From Betaproteobacteria bacterium UBA3031 (lineage in GTDB: Bacteria > Pseudomonadota > Gammaproteobacteria > Burkholderiales > Eutrophovitaceae): a stretch of DNA of 31,372 nt. The notes beneath the pieces are model-generated. The model searched no databases and was not told where the DNA came from. It worked only from the letters and a program-made list of their open reading frames with translations. Made by a program: the position numbers and the translations under genes. This document shows positions 1 to 7,691 of this stretch, piece by piece. Position 1 is the stretch's first letter, and each line of letters starts with the position of its first letter. The stretch spans positions 1 through 31,372 of the forward strand of contig DFDI01000048.1 in assembly GCA_002367635.1 (NCBI GenBank), read 5' to 3'.

Positions 1-221
1 GAGTCCTCATCGGCAATCAATGGCGTGTGTTCTTCAATGAAATCTATGAGTAGCTTCTTCAGCTCTTCGAGGTTTGTTCCGCAAGCTTTTAAAACCTCTA
101 ATGCCGACGGATTTTCAAGCATTGCAAGCAGCAGATGCTCCACCGTAATAAACTCGTGTTTCTTTTGACGAGCCTCCATAAATGCCATGTGGAGACTGAC
201 TTCAAGTTCCTGGGCAATCAT
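1..221 (-). CDS. clpA: ClpA, ATP-dependent Clp protease ATP-binding subunit (N-terminal part only)
   Basis: ClpA is the AAA+ unfoldase that feeds substrates into the ClpP peptidase in the cytoplasm. Only the first 73 codons lie in the window; the gene runs off the left edge. The translation starts MIAQELEVSLHMAF and continues through a KKHEFITVEHLLLAML segment, which is the Clp-N repeat that docks ClpS. The ATG at 219-221 overlaps the clpS stop as ATGA, so the two are probably translationally coupled. The AAA+ modules cannot be seen. The order clpS-clpA and the N-domain sequence make ClpA much more likely than ClpB or ClpC. Confidence 0.93.
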   Translation of the reverse strand, partial: MIAQELEVSLHMAFMEARQKKHEFITVEHLLLAMLENPSALEVLKACGTNLEELKKLLIDFIEEHTPLIADED

Positions 222-523
222 ACTTCCTCCATCGTGCATTGTAGGGGGTGTTGATGTTGACGCGAAAACCCAGCCACGAGCTCCACCTTAGTTGTTGCCA
301 CATCCTTTACGAAGACGCCACACACCCCAACACCGTCTCGATGTACCTTAAGCATGACTTGCGTCGCCTGCTCGCTGGTCATCGAAAAAAATTTTTGAAG
401 CACCATCACGACAAATTCCATCGGTGTGTAATCGTCGTTCAGTAGCATAACCTTGTATAGCCTTGGCGGCTTGATCTTGGTTGTTTCTGCTACTAAATGC
501 GCATCACCTTGCTGATTACTCAC
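218..523 (-). CDS. clpS: ClpS, Clp protease adaptor (N-recognin)
   Basis: ClpS binds the ClpA N-domain and delivers N-degron substrates to ClpAP. The 101-residue product has the usual length and carries the family core: LLNDDYTPMEFVV near residues 27-39, the KVHRDG segment, the GVCGVF segment, and the C-terminal HPLQCTMEE. The N-terminal ~20 residues are the expected flexible tail. The start is GTG at 521-523 (first residues MSNQQGD), with AAGGA about 10 bases upstream. It overlaps clpA by four bases, so ClpS and ClpA should be made together. Divergent from cspA. Confidence 0.95.
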   Translation of the reverse strand: MSNQQGDAHLVAETTKIKPPRLYKVMLLNDDYTPMEFVVMVLQKFFSMTSEQATQVMLKVHRDGVGVCGVFVKDVATTKVELVAGFSRQHQHPLQCTMEEV

Positions 524-848
524 AACCTAAGTCCTTAAATTTTTCATGTGGGAAAGTATAACCCTTATCTTTAGGGCTAAAGTTTAAAACTCAAGCTATA
601 ACTTAACAAATACAATAGATGCAATGCAACATTTTACTGCTCGGCAATATGCTATCCTCGGTACGACATAAAAGTCCCTCGGAAGTTTCTTGACTTCACG
701 ACAGAAATCGAATAAAAAGTTAATAGGGAGTTTGCATTTTCATCACCACTGGCTGCGGTAAGCGCATTCAGGTTCGGAGGTTTGAATTCAAATTGAAGTC
801 GAACAGCTTAACAGCTGTATTTATTAAAAAGTATTGGGGATTAGGGGT
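524..848. promoter_or_regulatory. Divergent clpS / cspA intergenic region with putative promoters
   Basis: This stretch of about 325 bases holds no convincing gene. For cspA a possible sigma-70 promoter is TTGACT at 690-695 and TAAAAA at 713-718 with a 17-base spacer. It would leave a leader of roughly 120 nt, in keeping with the long 5' UTRs typical of cold-shock genes. For clpS, the minus strand carries TATACT (complement of 555-560) as a -10 candidate with a poor -35. Both are motif-level guesses. Confidence 0.35.
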
Positions 849-1052
849 ATGGCAACTGGCACAGTAAAATGGTTCAACGACGCCAAAGGTTTTGGCTTCA
901 TTACACCTGACGATGGAAGCGAAGATCTTTTTGCTCACTTCTCGGCTATTGAAATGAATGGGTTTAAAACACTCAAAGAAGGACAAAAAGTAGCCTTTGA
1001 GGTAACGCAAGGACCTAAAGGAAAACAAGCTTCAAACATCAAAGAGGGATGA
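849..1052 (+). CDS. cspA: CspA-family cold-shock protein
   Basis: Small single-domain OB-fold RNA chaperone of 67 residues. RNP1 (KGFGFI) and RNP2 (LFAHFSAI) are both intact, as are the TGTVKWF start and the GPKGKQASNI tail. An in-frame TTG at 834 would add five residues. I prefer ATG at 849 because family members begin MATGTVKWF and GGGGA lies at 836-840 at a suitable distance. The sequence is of the betaproteobacterial type. The gene stands alone: a promoter-like region and probable leader lie upstream, and a strong terminator about 40 bases downstream makes it monocistronic. Which csp paralogue this is cannot be decided from one gene. Confidence 0.95.
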   Translation: MATGTVKWFNDAKGFGFITPDDGSEDLFAHFSAIEMNGFKTLKEGQKVAFEVTQGPKGKQASNIKEG

Positions 1053-1090
1053 TTAAACGAAAAGTTTAGACTCTTCTTAAGCAACACCAA

Positions 1091-1116
1091 ACGGCAACTT
1101 CGGTTGCCGTTTTTTA
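1091..1116 (+). terminator. Rho-independent terminator of cspA
   Basis: Perfect 8-bp stem ACGGCAAC / GTTGCCGT (1091-1098 and 1103-1110) closed by a UUCG tetraloop and followed by a run of T residues to 1116. Confidence 0.93.
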
Positions 1117-1195
1117 TTCAATCGAAGCAAAAGCATCTTTATGAATTAGGTATAATTTTAATTACAATAAAATTACATTTCATAATATAAAATTA

Positions 1196-1210
1196 TGACG
1201 CTGTGCGTCA
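1196..1210. promoter_or_regulatory. Palindrome upstream of malate synthase, possible operator
   Basis: TGACGC-TGT-GCGTCA is a perfect inverted repeat with 6-bp arms and a 3-base centre, placed 24 bases before the preferred malate synthase start. It follows an AT-rich tract that contains a perfect TATAAT at 1151-1156 (no good -35) and several other -10-like hexamers. The position suits an operator or a 5'-UTR hairpin. No regulator is identified. Confidence 0.4.
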
Positions 1211-1233
1211 AAAATCCACACCGGAGAACGATG

Positions 1234-2847
1234 ATGAATCAACAATACCCCTGCCCAAACGGAGTAACTATATCTGGGGCCTACAAGCCCGATTTCGCCG
1301 AGATACTGACCTCTGAGGCACTTGAATTCCTCGCCAGTTTGCATCGAAACTTTGACAGTACAAGAAAAGAGCTGATCGAGCGCCGCGTCACTCGTCAAAA
1401 AGAACTTGACGCTGGAAAATTACCTGATTTTCTTTCGGAAACCAAGGCTATTCGAGAAGGCGATTGGGTGGTAGCGCCCGTTCCTCAAGACCTTCAAGAT
1501 CGAAGAACAGAAATCACAGGGCCGACCGATAGGAAGATGGTGATCAATGCCTTAAATGCCGGCGCTAAAATGTATATGGCAGACTTTGAGGACTCCAACA
1601 CGCCCACCTGGAATAACCAAGTATCAGGCCAGATAAATATGCGGGATGCCGTTAGAAACACAATCAGCTTTACTAACGAAGCAGGCAAGTCATATTCACT
1701 AAACGAGAAAACAGCCACCCTTCTCATCAGACCACGCGGATGGCATCTAACGGAAGCACACGTGATCATTGATGGGGAACCAATGTCTGGCTCACTGTTT
1801 GACTTTGGTCTTTACTTCTTTCACAACGCTAAAGAACGTCTTTCTCAAAAATCAGGAATTTATTTTTATCTCCCGAAGATGGAATCCCACCTAGAAGCTC
1901 GATTGTGGAACGACGTATTTGTCTTCAGTCAAGATGAATTGAGTGTCCCCCAAGGCAGCGTAAAAGCAACCGTTTTAATCGAAACGATTATGGCCTCATT
2001 TGAGATGGATGAAATCTTATACGAGCTGAGGGAGCATTCGGCAGGACTAAACTGTGGTAGATGGGATTATATTTTCAGCTGCATCAAAAAATTTAGGAAT
2101 CAAGAAAACTTCATACTTGCAGACCGTAATGTCGTCACCATGACGAGTCCGTTCATGCGTGCTTACTCACTATTGCTCATTAAAACGTGTCATAAACGAG
2201 GCGCTTTTGCGATGGGTGGAATGGCGGCTCAGATTCCAATAAAAAATGATGAGGCATCAAACCAAGCAGCTATAGATAAGGTTAGAACGGATAAAGAAAG
2301 AGAAGTCAGTGATGGGCATGATGGAACATGGGTAGCACACCCAGGACTTGTCAAAGTTGCGCAAGATGCCTTTGACAAAGTCATGACAACGCCAAATCAA
2401 ATCAGTAAGCAGCGGCCCGACGTGAACATATCGGCTAGCGACCTCATTGACTTCAAACCCAATGGACCAATCACAGAAGCTGGCTTACGAGCCAACATCA
2501 ACATTGGCATTCAATATATCGGGGCTTGGATCGCAGGCACAGGATGCGTCCCCATTTTCAACCTAATGGAAGATGCAGCCACCGCCGAAATATCTCGAGC
2601 ACAAATTTGGCATTGGATCCGAAGCCCTTTGGGATTGTTAGAAGATGGTAGAGAAGTAACAAAAGAATTATTCAGCAGTTTGATTCCAGAGGAGTTAGAA
2701 AAAATCAAAGCCATGCTCGGATCCAATTACCAAAATGGGAGATATCCAGAAGGAGCTGAGATGTTTGAAAAACTTACTCTTGACGATGAGTTTGTGGAAT
2801 TCTTAACACTACCTGCATACGATGAAATCGTAAAAAATGGCGCCTAA
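1234..2847 (+). CDS. aceB: Malate synthase A
   Basis: Condenses glyoxylate with acetyl-CoA to malate, the second step of the glyoxylate shunt. The product of about 537 residues matches the usual length of the AceB (A-type) family and lacks the extra domain of the G type. Recognisable blocks in order are ADFEDSNTPTW, LLIRPRGWHL, the LPKMESHLEARLW region, GLNCGRWDYIFS, TSPFMRAYSLLL and the GAFAMGGM block, then HPGLV and the C-terminal TAEISRAQIWHW helix region. ATG at 1234 is preferred, with GGAG at 1223-1226 giving a 7-base spacer. ATG at 1231 is also possible, and an upstream in-frame ATG at 1195 lies in the palindromic leader and is unlikely. No isocitrate lyase gene is nearby. The gene appears monocistronic. 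Confidence 0.95.
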   Translation: MNQQYPCPNGVTISGAYKPDFAEILTSEALEFLASLHRNFDSTRKELIERRVTRQKELDAGKLPDFLSETKAIREGDWVVAPVPQDLQDRRTEITGPTDRKMVINALNAGAKMYMADFEDSNTPTWNNQVSGQINMRDAVRNTISFTNEAGKSYSLNEKTATLLIRPRGWHLTEAHVIIDGEPMSGSLFDFGLYFFHNAKERLSQKSGIYFYLPKMESHLEARLWNDVFVFSQDELSVPQGSVKATVLIETIMASFEMDEILYELREHSAGLNCGRWDYIFSCIKKFRNQENFILADRNVVTMTSPFMRAYSLLLIKTCHKRGAFAMGGMAAQIPIKNDEASNQAAIDKVRTDKEREVSDGHDGTWVAHPGLVKVAQDAFDKVMTTPNQISKQRPDVNISASDLIDFKPNGPITEAGLRANINIGIQYIGAWIAGTGCVPIFNLMEDAATAEISRAQIWHWIRSPLGLLEDGREVTKELFSSLIPEELEKIKAMLGSNYQNGRYPEGAEMFEKLTLDDEFVEFLTLPAYDEIVKNGA

Positions 2848-2959
2848 GCAAAAGTAATGTGAATGTTGCGACGACTTTTTTCAGATACACTCGTCCTTAG
2901 TAGTGGAATAGAAAAGTCGATCTCACACACGCGAACAACAATTCATTAAAGAACACGAA

Positions 2960-3400
2960 ATGGTCTGGAAACCGAACGTTACAGTCGCTGCCATTGCAGA
3001 ACGAGACGGTAGATTCTTGCTTGTAGAGGAAAATACAAGTGAGGGCGTCAGACTCAACCAACCTGCAGGACATTTAGAGTCTGGTGAGACGCTGATCGAT
3101 GCAGTCAAACGAGAAGTTCTAGAGGAAACAGCATTTAGCTTTGAGCCAAAACACACCACAGGAATACAACTTTGGAACAAAACACCAAACGATCTAACCT
3201 TCCTCAGAATTTCGTTTTCAGGGGATGTGGGGGAATTCTTCCCGAACAGAATCTTAGATACTGGGATTATCCGGACGTTGTGGTTGAGCTTAGAGGAAAT
3301 AAAGAGTGAAGCACATAGACTCAGAAGTCCTCTTGTGCTGAGCTGCATCACTGACTACTTAGACGGGTGTTTATTCCCTCTGGACGTCATCAGGCCGTGA
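2960..3400 (+). CDS. nudJ: Nudix hydrolase, NudJ-type phosphatase
   Basis: A 146-residue single-domain Nudix protein. The Nudix box is complete at about residues 37-59 (GHLESGETLIDAV, then REVLEETA), with the REVLEE metal-binding glutamates present. The last glycine of the consensus is alanine. In E. coli, NudJ hydrolyses thiamin and nucleoside pyrophosphates and its gene lies directly upstream of mnmA, exactly as here; the assignment rests on the box plus this neighbourhood. Substrate is not predictable from the motif alone. The stop lies 16 bases before the mnmA start, so the two are probably cotranscribed. The ribosome-binding site is weak. Confidence 0.85.
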   Translation: MVWKPNVTVAAIAERDGRFLLVEENTSEGVRLNQPAGHLESGETLIDAVKREVLEETAFSFEPKHTTGIQLWNKTPNDLTFLRISFSGDVGEFFPNRILDTGIIRTLWLSLEEIKSEAHRLRSPLVLSCITDYLDGCLFPLDVIRP

Positions 3401-3416
3401 ATATGAGCGAAATACT

Positions 3417-4505
3417 TTGAACAAGAAAATTGTTATCGGGCTCTCCGGGGGCGTTGACTCTGCAATCGCTGCGTGGCTGCTCAAAGAGCAAGGCTACGAG
3501 GTCACTGGAGTCTTTATGAAAAACTGGGAAGATGATGATGACGAAAGTTATTGTAGCTCCAGAGAAGATTTAATTGATGCAGTTTCAGTTGCAGAAACAC
3601 TCGGCATTGACATCGAAACCGTTAATTTTTCCAAGGAATATCGAGACCGCGTGTTCAATGAGTTCCTAGCCGAGTATGCGCGCGGTAGGACGCCTAACCC
3701 TGACGTTTTCTGCAATTCTGAAATTAAATTCAAAGCATTCTTAGATCATGCAATACAACTTGGCGCTGACAAAATAGCCACAGGGCACTATGCGCAACTG
3801 CGAGAGCGTAGTGGGCTTTTTGAGCTACTAAAAGCTGAAGACGGCACGAAAGATCAGAGCTATTTTTTATACAGACTCAATCAAGACCAGCTCTCTAAAA
3901 CGTTATTCCCCCTGGGCAACATGTATAAAAGAGAGGTCAGAGCTATCGCGAAACGCCTAGGTTTAGCGAATCACAACAAAAAAGATTCGACTGGCATTTG
4001 CTTCATTGGAGAGCGCCGGTTTAAAGACTTTTTGGGGCGATATTTACCAGACAAACCGGGAAATATAGTAACCCCGGAAGGCCAGACTGTCGGGTCGCAC
4101 CAGGGATTGATGTTTCACACGATCGGCCAGCGACAAGGACTCGGGATAGGCGGAGATGGACTGCCTTGGTATGTCGCCAAGAAAGATATGGCAACAAATA
4201 CGCTCACTGTCGTACAAGGACACGATCATCCACTCCTACAAAATCCAGATATCTATGCGCAAAATCTCCATTGGATTTCAGGGAAAAAACCATCGAGCCA
4301 ATGGGTCTTCGGCGCTAAATCCAGGTATCGTCAAAAAGATGCCGCATGCACCATAAAAGACGTTACTGAGTCGATGTGTCATGTCCAATTTGCAGAACCT
4401 CAATGGGCCGTTACGCCAGGACAGTCTCTAGTCGTATACGAGTCAAACGTGTGCCTGGGCGGCGGCGTTATATCGGACTCAAATGTTCGAAGCCACAATC
4501 TTTAG
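3417..4505 (+). CDS. mnmA: tRNA-specific 2-thiouridylase MnmA
   Basis: Adds sulfur to U34 of tRNA-Lys, -Glu and -Gln using ATP and a sulfur relay. The PP-loop SGGVDS is at residues 10-15, the catalytic Asp96 and Cys99 lie in NPDVFCN, and the second cysteine Cys195 in GICFIGERRF. Length (362) is normal. The start is TTG at 3417: no ATG or GTG occurs in frame between the end of nudJ and the PP-loop at a plausible distance, and the ribosome-binding site is poor (GAG at 3405). Expression may therefore depend on coupling to nudJ. Confidence 0.95.
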   Translation: MNKKIVIGLSGGVDSAIAAWLLKEQGYEVTGVFMKNWEDDDDESYCSSREDLIDAVSVAETLGIDIETVNFSKEYRDRVFNEFLAEYARGRTPNPDVFCNSEIKFKAFLDHAIQLGADKIATGHYAQLRERSGLFELLKAEDGTKDQSYFLYRLNQDQLSKTLFPLGNMYKREVRAIAKRLGLANHNKKDSTGICFIGERRFKDFLGRYLPDKPGNIVTPEGQTVGSHQGLMFHTIGQRQGLGIGGDGLPWYVAKKDMATNTLTVVQGHDHPLLQNPDIYAQNLHWISGKKPSSQWVFGAKSRYRQKDAACTIKDVTESMCHVQFAEPQWAVTPGQSLVVYESNVCLGGGVISDSNVRSHNL

Positions 4506-4597
4506 AACGAAATCAAGCACCAAGTCCCGTAATGCCGAGAATTGGGCCGTGCTAAAATTAAAAACTACCCAACCATAACCTTCTGTTTAATTGATCC

Positions 4598-5980
4598 ATG
4601 CCTTCAAACTCATCAGCCTTGACCGCAATCAGCCCGATTGACGGCCGTTATCAACAAAAAACACAGCCGTTGGCTCAATTTTTCAGTGAATATGCCCTGA
4701 TTAAATACAGAGTAACCGTGGAAATCGAATGGCTTAAATCCCTATCGGAGTCAACAGGTTTAAAAGAGATTCAGAGCATTTCACAAAGCTCAATCCAAAA
4801 ACTTAATACACTCGCTCAGAACTTCTCGGTAGATGATGCATTGGCAGTTAAAAAAATTGAACAAACCACTAATCATGATGTTAAAGCGGTGGAATACTGG
4901 TTACGCCAAGCTCTGAAATTAGAGGAGGATATTGCACCCATCACGCCTTTTATTCATTTCGCCTGCACCTCGGAAGATATCAATAATATATCCTATGCCC
5001 TGATGCTGAAAGGTGCAAAAAATGAGGTGCTCTTACCCAAGATAACCTCCATTATTTCGACCCTTGCCGCCTTAAGCGTGGAATACGCTGAAGTACCCAT
5101 GCTCTCCAGAACGCATGGTCAACCAGCCAGCCCAACCACTCTAGGAAAAGAATTAGCAAACGTAGTCTACCGTCTAGAGCGTCAAATGACGTGCTTGACC
5201 GGTACGACACTCCAGGGGAAAATGAATGGGGCAGTCGGAAACTTCAACGCCCACCTCAGCGCTTATCCAGACTACGACTGGGAGGGGCATTCTCAAAATG
5301 TCATAAAAGGGTTGGGCTTAGATCCAATCCCATATACCACCCAGATCGAACCTCATGATGGAATTGCTGAATTATTTGATTGCCTCATGCGCATCAATAC
5401 GATACTGATCGATCTTAACCGTGATTTATGGGGTTATATTTCAATTGGTTATTTCAAACAAAAAGTCAAAGCAGGAGAAGTAGGCTCATCAACAATGCCG
5501 CATAAAGTAAACCCCATTGATTTCGAAAACTCTGAAGGAAATCTCGGTTTATCGAATGCAGTACTAGATCACCTCAGTCGCAAATTACCCATTTCGAGGT
5601 GGCAGAGAGACCTCACCGACTCGACGGTACTCCGTAATATGGGCGTCGGTTTAGGTTACGGACTACTTGCCTATGAGTCATGCCTTAAGGGCCTATCAAA
5701 ATTAGATATCAATTTAGATAAACTTAACCAAGATCTTGAGCAGTGCTGGGACGTTCTCGCTGAACCCGTTCAAACCGTGATGAAGAAATACGGGATAGAA
5801 AACGCCTATGAACAGCTAAAAGACTTAACACGAGGCCAAGGTGGCATCACTAAACCAGACTTACACAGGTTTATTGCTAGCCTAAATATTCCAGATGACG
5901 CAAAAAAACGCCTTCTTGATCTAACTCCTCAGTCCTACACGGGAATAGCACAAAAGCTAGCTCAAAACATCAAGAAATGA
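4598..5980 (+). CDS. purB: Adenylosuccinate lyase
   Basis: Cleaves SAICAR and adenylosuccinate in purine biosynthesis. The 460-residue protein has the fumarase/aspartase-superfamily signature GSSTMPHKVNPIDFEN around residues 300-315, the SRTHGQPASPTTLGKE block with a catalytic histidine, and the TSEDINN block near residue 130. N-terminal SPIDGRY is typical of the E. coli-like long form. It lies 92 bases after mnmA in the same direction. In E. coli hflD sits between them; it is absent here. The stop codon abuts the stop of the convergent dedA gene with no base between. Confidence 0.96.
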   Translation: MPSNSSALTAISPIDGRYQQKTQPLAQFFSEYALIKYRVTVEIEWLKSLSESTGLKEIQSISQSSIQKLNTLAQNFSVDDALAVKKIEQTTNHDVKAVEYWLRQALKLEEDIAPITPFIHFACTSEDINNISYALMLKGAKNEVLLPKITSIISTLAALSVEYAEVPMLSRTHGQPASPTTLGKELANVVYRLERQMTCLTGTTLQGKMNGAVGNFNAHLSAYPDYDWEGHSQNVIKGLGLDPIPYTTQIEPHDGIAELFDCLMRINTILIDLNRDLWGYISIGYFKQKVKAGEVGSSTMPHKVNPIDFENSEGNLGLSNAVLDHLSRKLPISRWQRDLTDSTVLRNMGVGLGYGLLAYESCLKGLSKLDINLDKLNQDLEQCWDVLAEPVQTVMKKYGIENAYEQLKDLTRGQGGITKPDLHRFIASLNIPDDAKKRLLDLTPQSYTGIAQKLAQNIKK

Positions 5981-6634
5981 TTAGCTGCTTGGCGGCTTGC
6001 TTCTAAGTCGCCCCTTAATCAACTCGATAAGTGCTGGAGCGATAGACAGAAAAATAATAAAGAAGATCACAGCCGTTAAGTTATTCTCGATAATCGGCAA
6101 GTCTCCCAAGTAGAAACCAACGCCTACCAACGAGAAAACCCATAGAAAAGCCCCAATCACGTTAAACATTAAAAACTGAGGGTAGGGATAACGAGCAATA
6201 CCAGCAACAAAAGGAGCATAGGTCCTGATAATAGGTATAAATCGAGCAATGATTATAGTCTTGGCGCCATATTCCTTAAAAAAATTCTCAGTCCGATCTA
6301 AATACTCTTGCTTAAGAAATCGTATTTTTCCCGTCATCAATACTCTTCGGCCGAAAAGGCTACCCAGATAATAATTCAATGCATCTCCCAGAATTGCAGC
6401 AGCAGTTAATGAGCTAGCTATCAAAATGAAATTGAAGTCTCCCTTAGCAACGAAGGTGCCAATTAGGAACAACAAGGAGTCTCCGGGCAAGAAAGGAGTC
6501 AAGACCAAACCAGTTTCGCAGAAAATGATTAAAAAGAGAAACAAATAGGTCGTCTTGCCGTAGGTTGCAATTGCCGCGGCAAGATGTGCATCGAGATGCA
6601 CAACAATCGAAAAAATGTCTCTAATGAATTCCAC
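5981..6634 (-). CDS. DedA-family membrane protein
   Basis: A 217-residue integral inner-membrane protein. DedA-family signatures are visible: CETGLVLTPFLPGDSLLF (re-entrant segment, about residues 40-57), the GR-containing stretch after the second helix, and the ARFIPIIRTYAPFVAG motif with conserved arginines near residues 130-145. A terminal pair of hydrophobic helices and a basic tail follow. Members include undecaprenyl-phosphate flippases (UptA) and are important for membrane homeostasis; which lipid this one handles is unknown. It follows secF in the same direction with an 86-base gap, so it may be partly cotranscribed with the sec genes. Confidence 0.88.
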   Translation of the reverse strand: MEFIRDIFSIVVHLDAHLAAAIATYGKTTYLFLFLIIFCETGLVLTPFLPGDSLLFLIGTFVAKGDFNFILIASSLTAAAILGDALNYYLGSLFGRRVLMTGKIRFLKQEYLDRTENFFKEYGAKTIIIARFIPIIRTYAPFVAGIARYPYPQFLMFNVIGAFLWVFSLVGVGFYLGDLPIIENNLTAVIFFIIFLSIAPALIELIKGRLRSKPPSS

Positions 6635-6720
6635 TCTCGGCTCTCATCTTTCGGCACATCAAGATACAACTCGCCACGAAGTACATCACCTTAGACATCA
6701 AAGTGTGTGCATGCAGTTTA

Positions 6721-7650
6721 TTAGACGACTGCTTCCTCTTTCTTTACCTCAGGCTTAATTAAGTCTTCTCGACTAATACCTAACCACAGGACGAGCGGGC
6801 TTGCCACGAAAATGGAGGAGTAAATTCCGAACAAAATACCAATCGTCAATGCTAGTGCGAAGTAGTGCAGTGTCTCACCACCAAAAATTAAAATTGAAAG
6901 GACCATCAATTGGGTACTACCATGCGTGATAATAGTTCGAGACATCGTACGGGTGATGGCGTTGTTAATGACCTCCGGAACTGTTGCTTTCCTCATTTTC
7001 ATAAAGTTTTCACGAATTCGGTCAAACACGACCACGGACTCATTTACGGAATAACCTAAAATTGCCAATACAGCGGCTAAAACCGGAAGAGAAAACTCCC
7101 ATTGAAACATAGCAAAAAATCCTAAAATAATCACTACGTCATGAAGGTTTGCGAGAATGCCGGCCACCCCGAACTTCCACTCAAAACGAAACGCCAAATA
7201 AGCCACAATACCTAAAGAGACAAACAAGAGCGCCAATGCCCCCTTCTCAATCAACTCCTCACCCACTTGAGAACCGACATAATCTACTCGACGAAGCTCC
7301 AGTTGCTCATCATCTGCTTTGAGCATTAAGAAAACTTGATCGGATAACTTCGCTCCAGATAGTTCTGGCTTAGTTGGCAAACGAATCAACACGGTTTTTG
7401 AATCTCCAAAACTCTGGACCATGGGATCATTCATTCCACCAGACTGAAGGGTGTTACGAATTTGGGTTAGGTTTGCAGACTGAGAATAGCCCACTTCCAT
7501 GACTGTCCCCCCTGTAAATTCGACGCCTAGATTCAATCCCTTAAAAGCAAGTGCACCGACCGCAATCAAGAACATAGCAATGGAAATCACATTAAACGCC
7601 AAAGCATGGCGCATGAATGGGATATCTTGACGAATTTTAAAAAACTCCAT
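6721..7650 (-). CDS. secF: Protein translocase subunit SecF
   Basis: Partner of SecD in the proton-driven Sec accessory complex that helps pull preproteins through SecYEG. 309 residues; the N-terminal helix is followed by the GVEFTGGTVMEV periplasmic start, a short periplasmic domain, then five further membrane helices with the conserved GYSVNESVVVFDRIREN segment and TRTIITHGSTQL. Encoded 41 bases after secD. Confidence 0.96.
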   Translation of the reverse strand: MEFFKIRQDIPFMRHALAFNVISIAMFLIAVGALAFKGLNLGVEFTGGTVMEVGYSQSANLTQIRNTLQSGGMNDPMVQSFGDSKTVLIRLPTKPELSGAKLSDQVFLMLKADDEQLELRRVDYVGSQVGEELIEKGALALLFVSLGIVAYLAFRFEWKFGVAGILANLHDVVIILGFFAMFQWEFSLPVLAAVLAILGYSVNESVVVFDRIRENFMKMRKATVPEVINNAITRTMSRTIITHGSTQLMVLSILIFGGETLHYFALALTIGILFGIYSSIFVASPLVLWLGISREDLIKPEVKKEEAVV

Positions 7651-7691
7651 GACAGCTTTTCCTAATCTGAGTTACTTTTTCGAATGCGACA

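Noticed and set aside
633..658. TTTACT ... TATCCT as an alternative cspA promoter
   Set aside because: Spacer of only 14 bases is too short for a sigma-70 promoter.
2870..2919. CGACTTTT ... AAAAGTCG inverted repeat after malate synthase
   Set aside because: Loop of about 34 bases, AT-rich arms and no following T-run; not a convincing terminator.
2923..3351. 142-codon minus-strand frame opposite the Nudix gene
   Set aside because: Antisense to a gene with a complete Nudix box; serine- and leucine-rich composition typical of a shadow frame.
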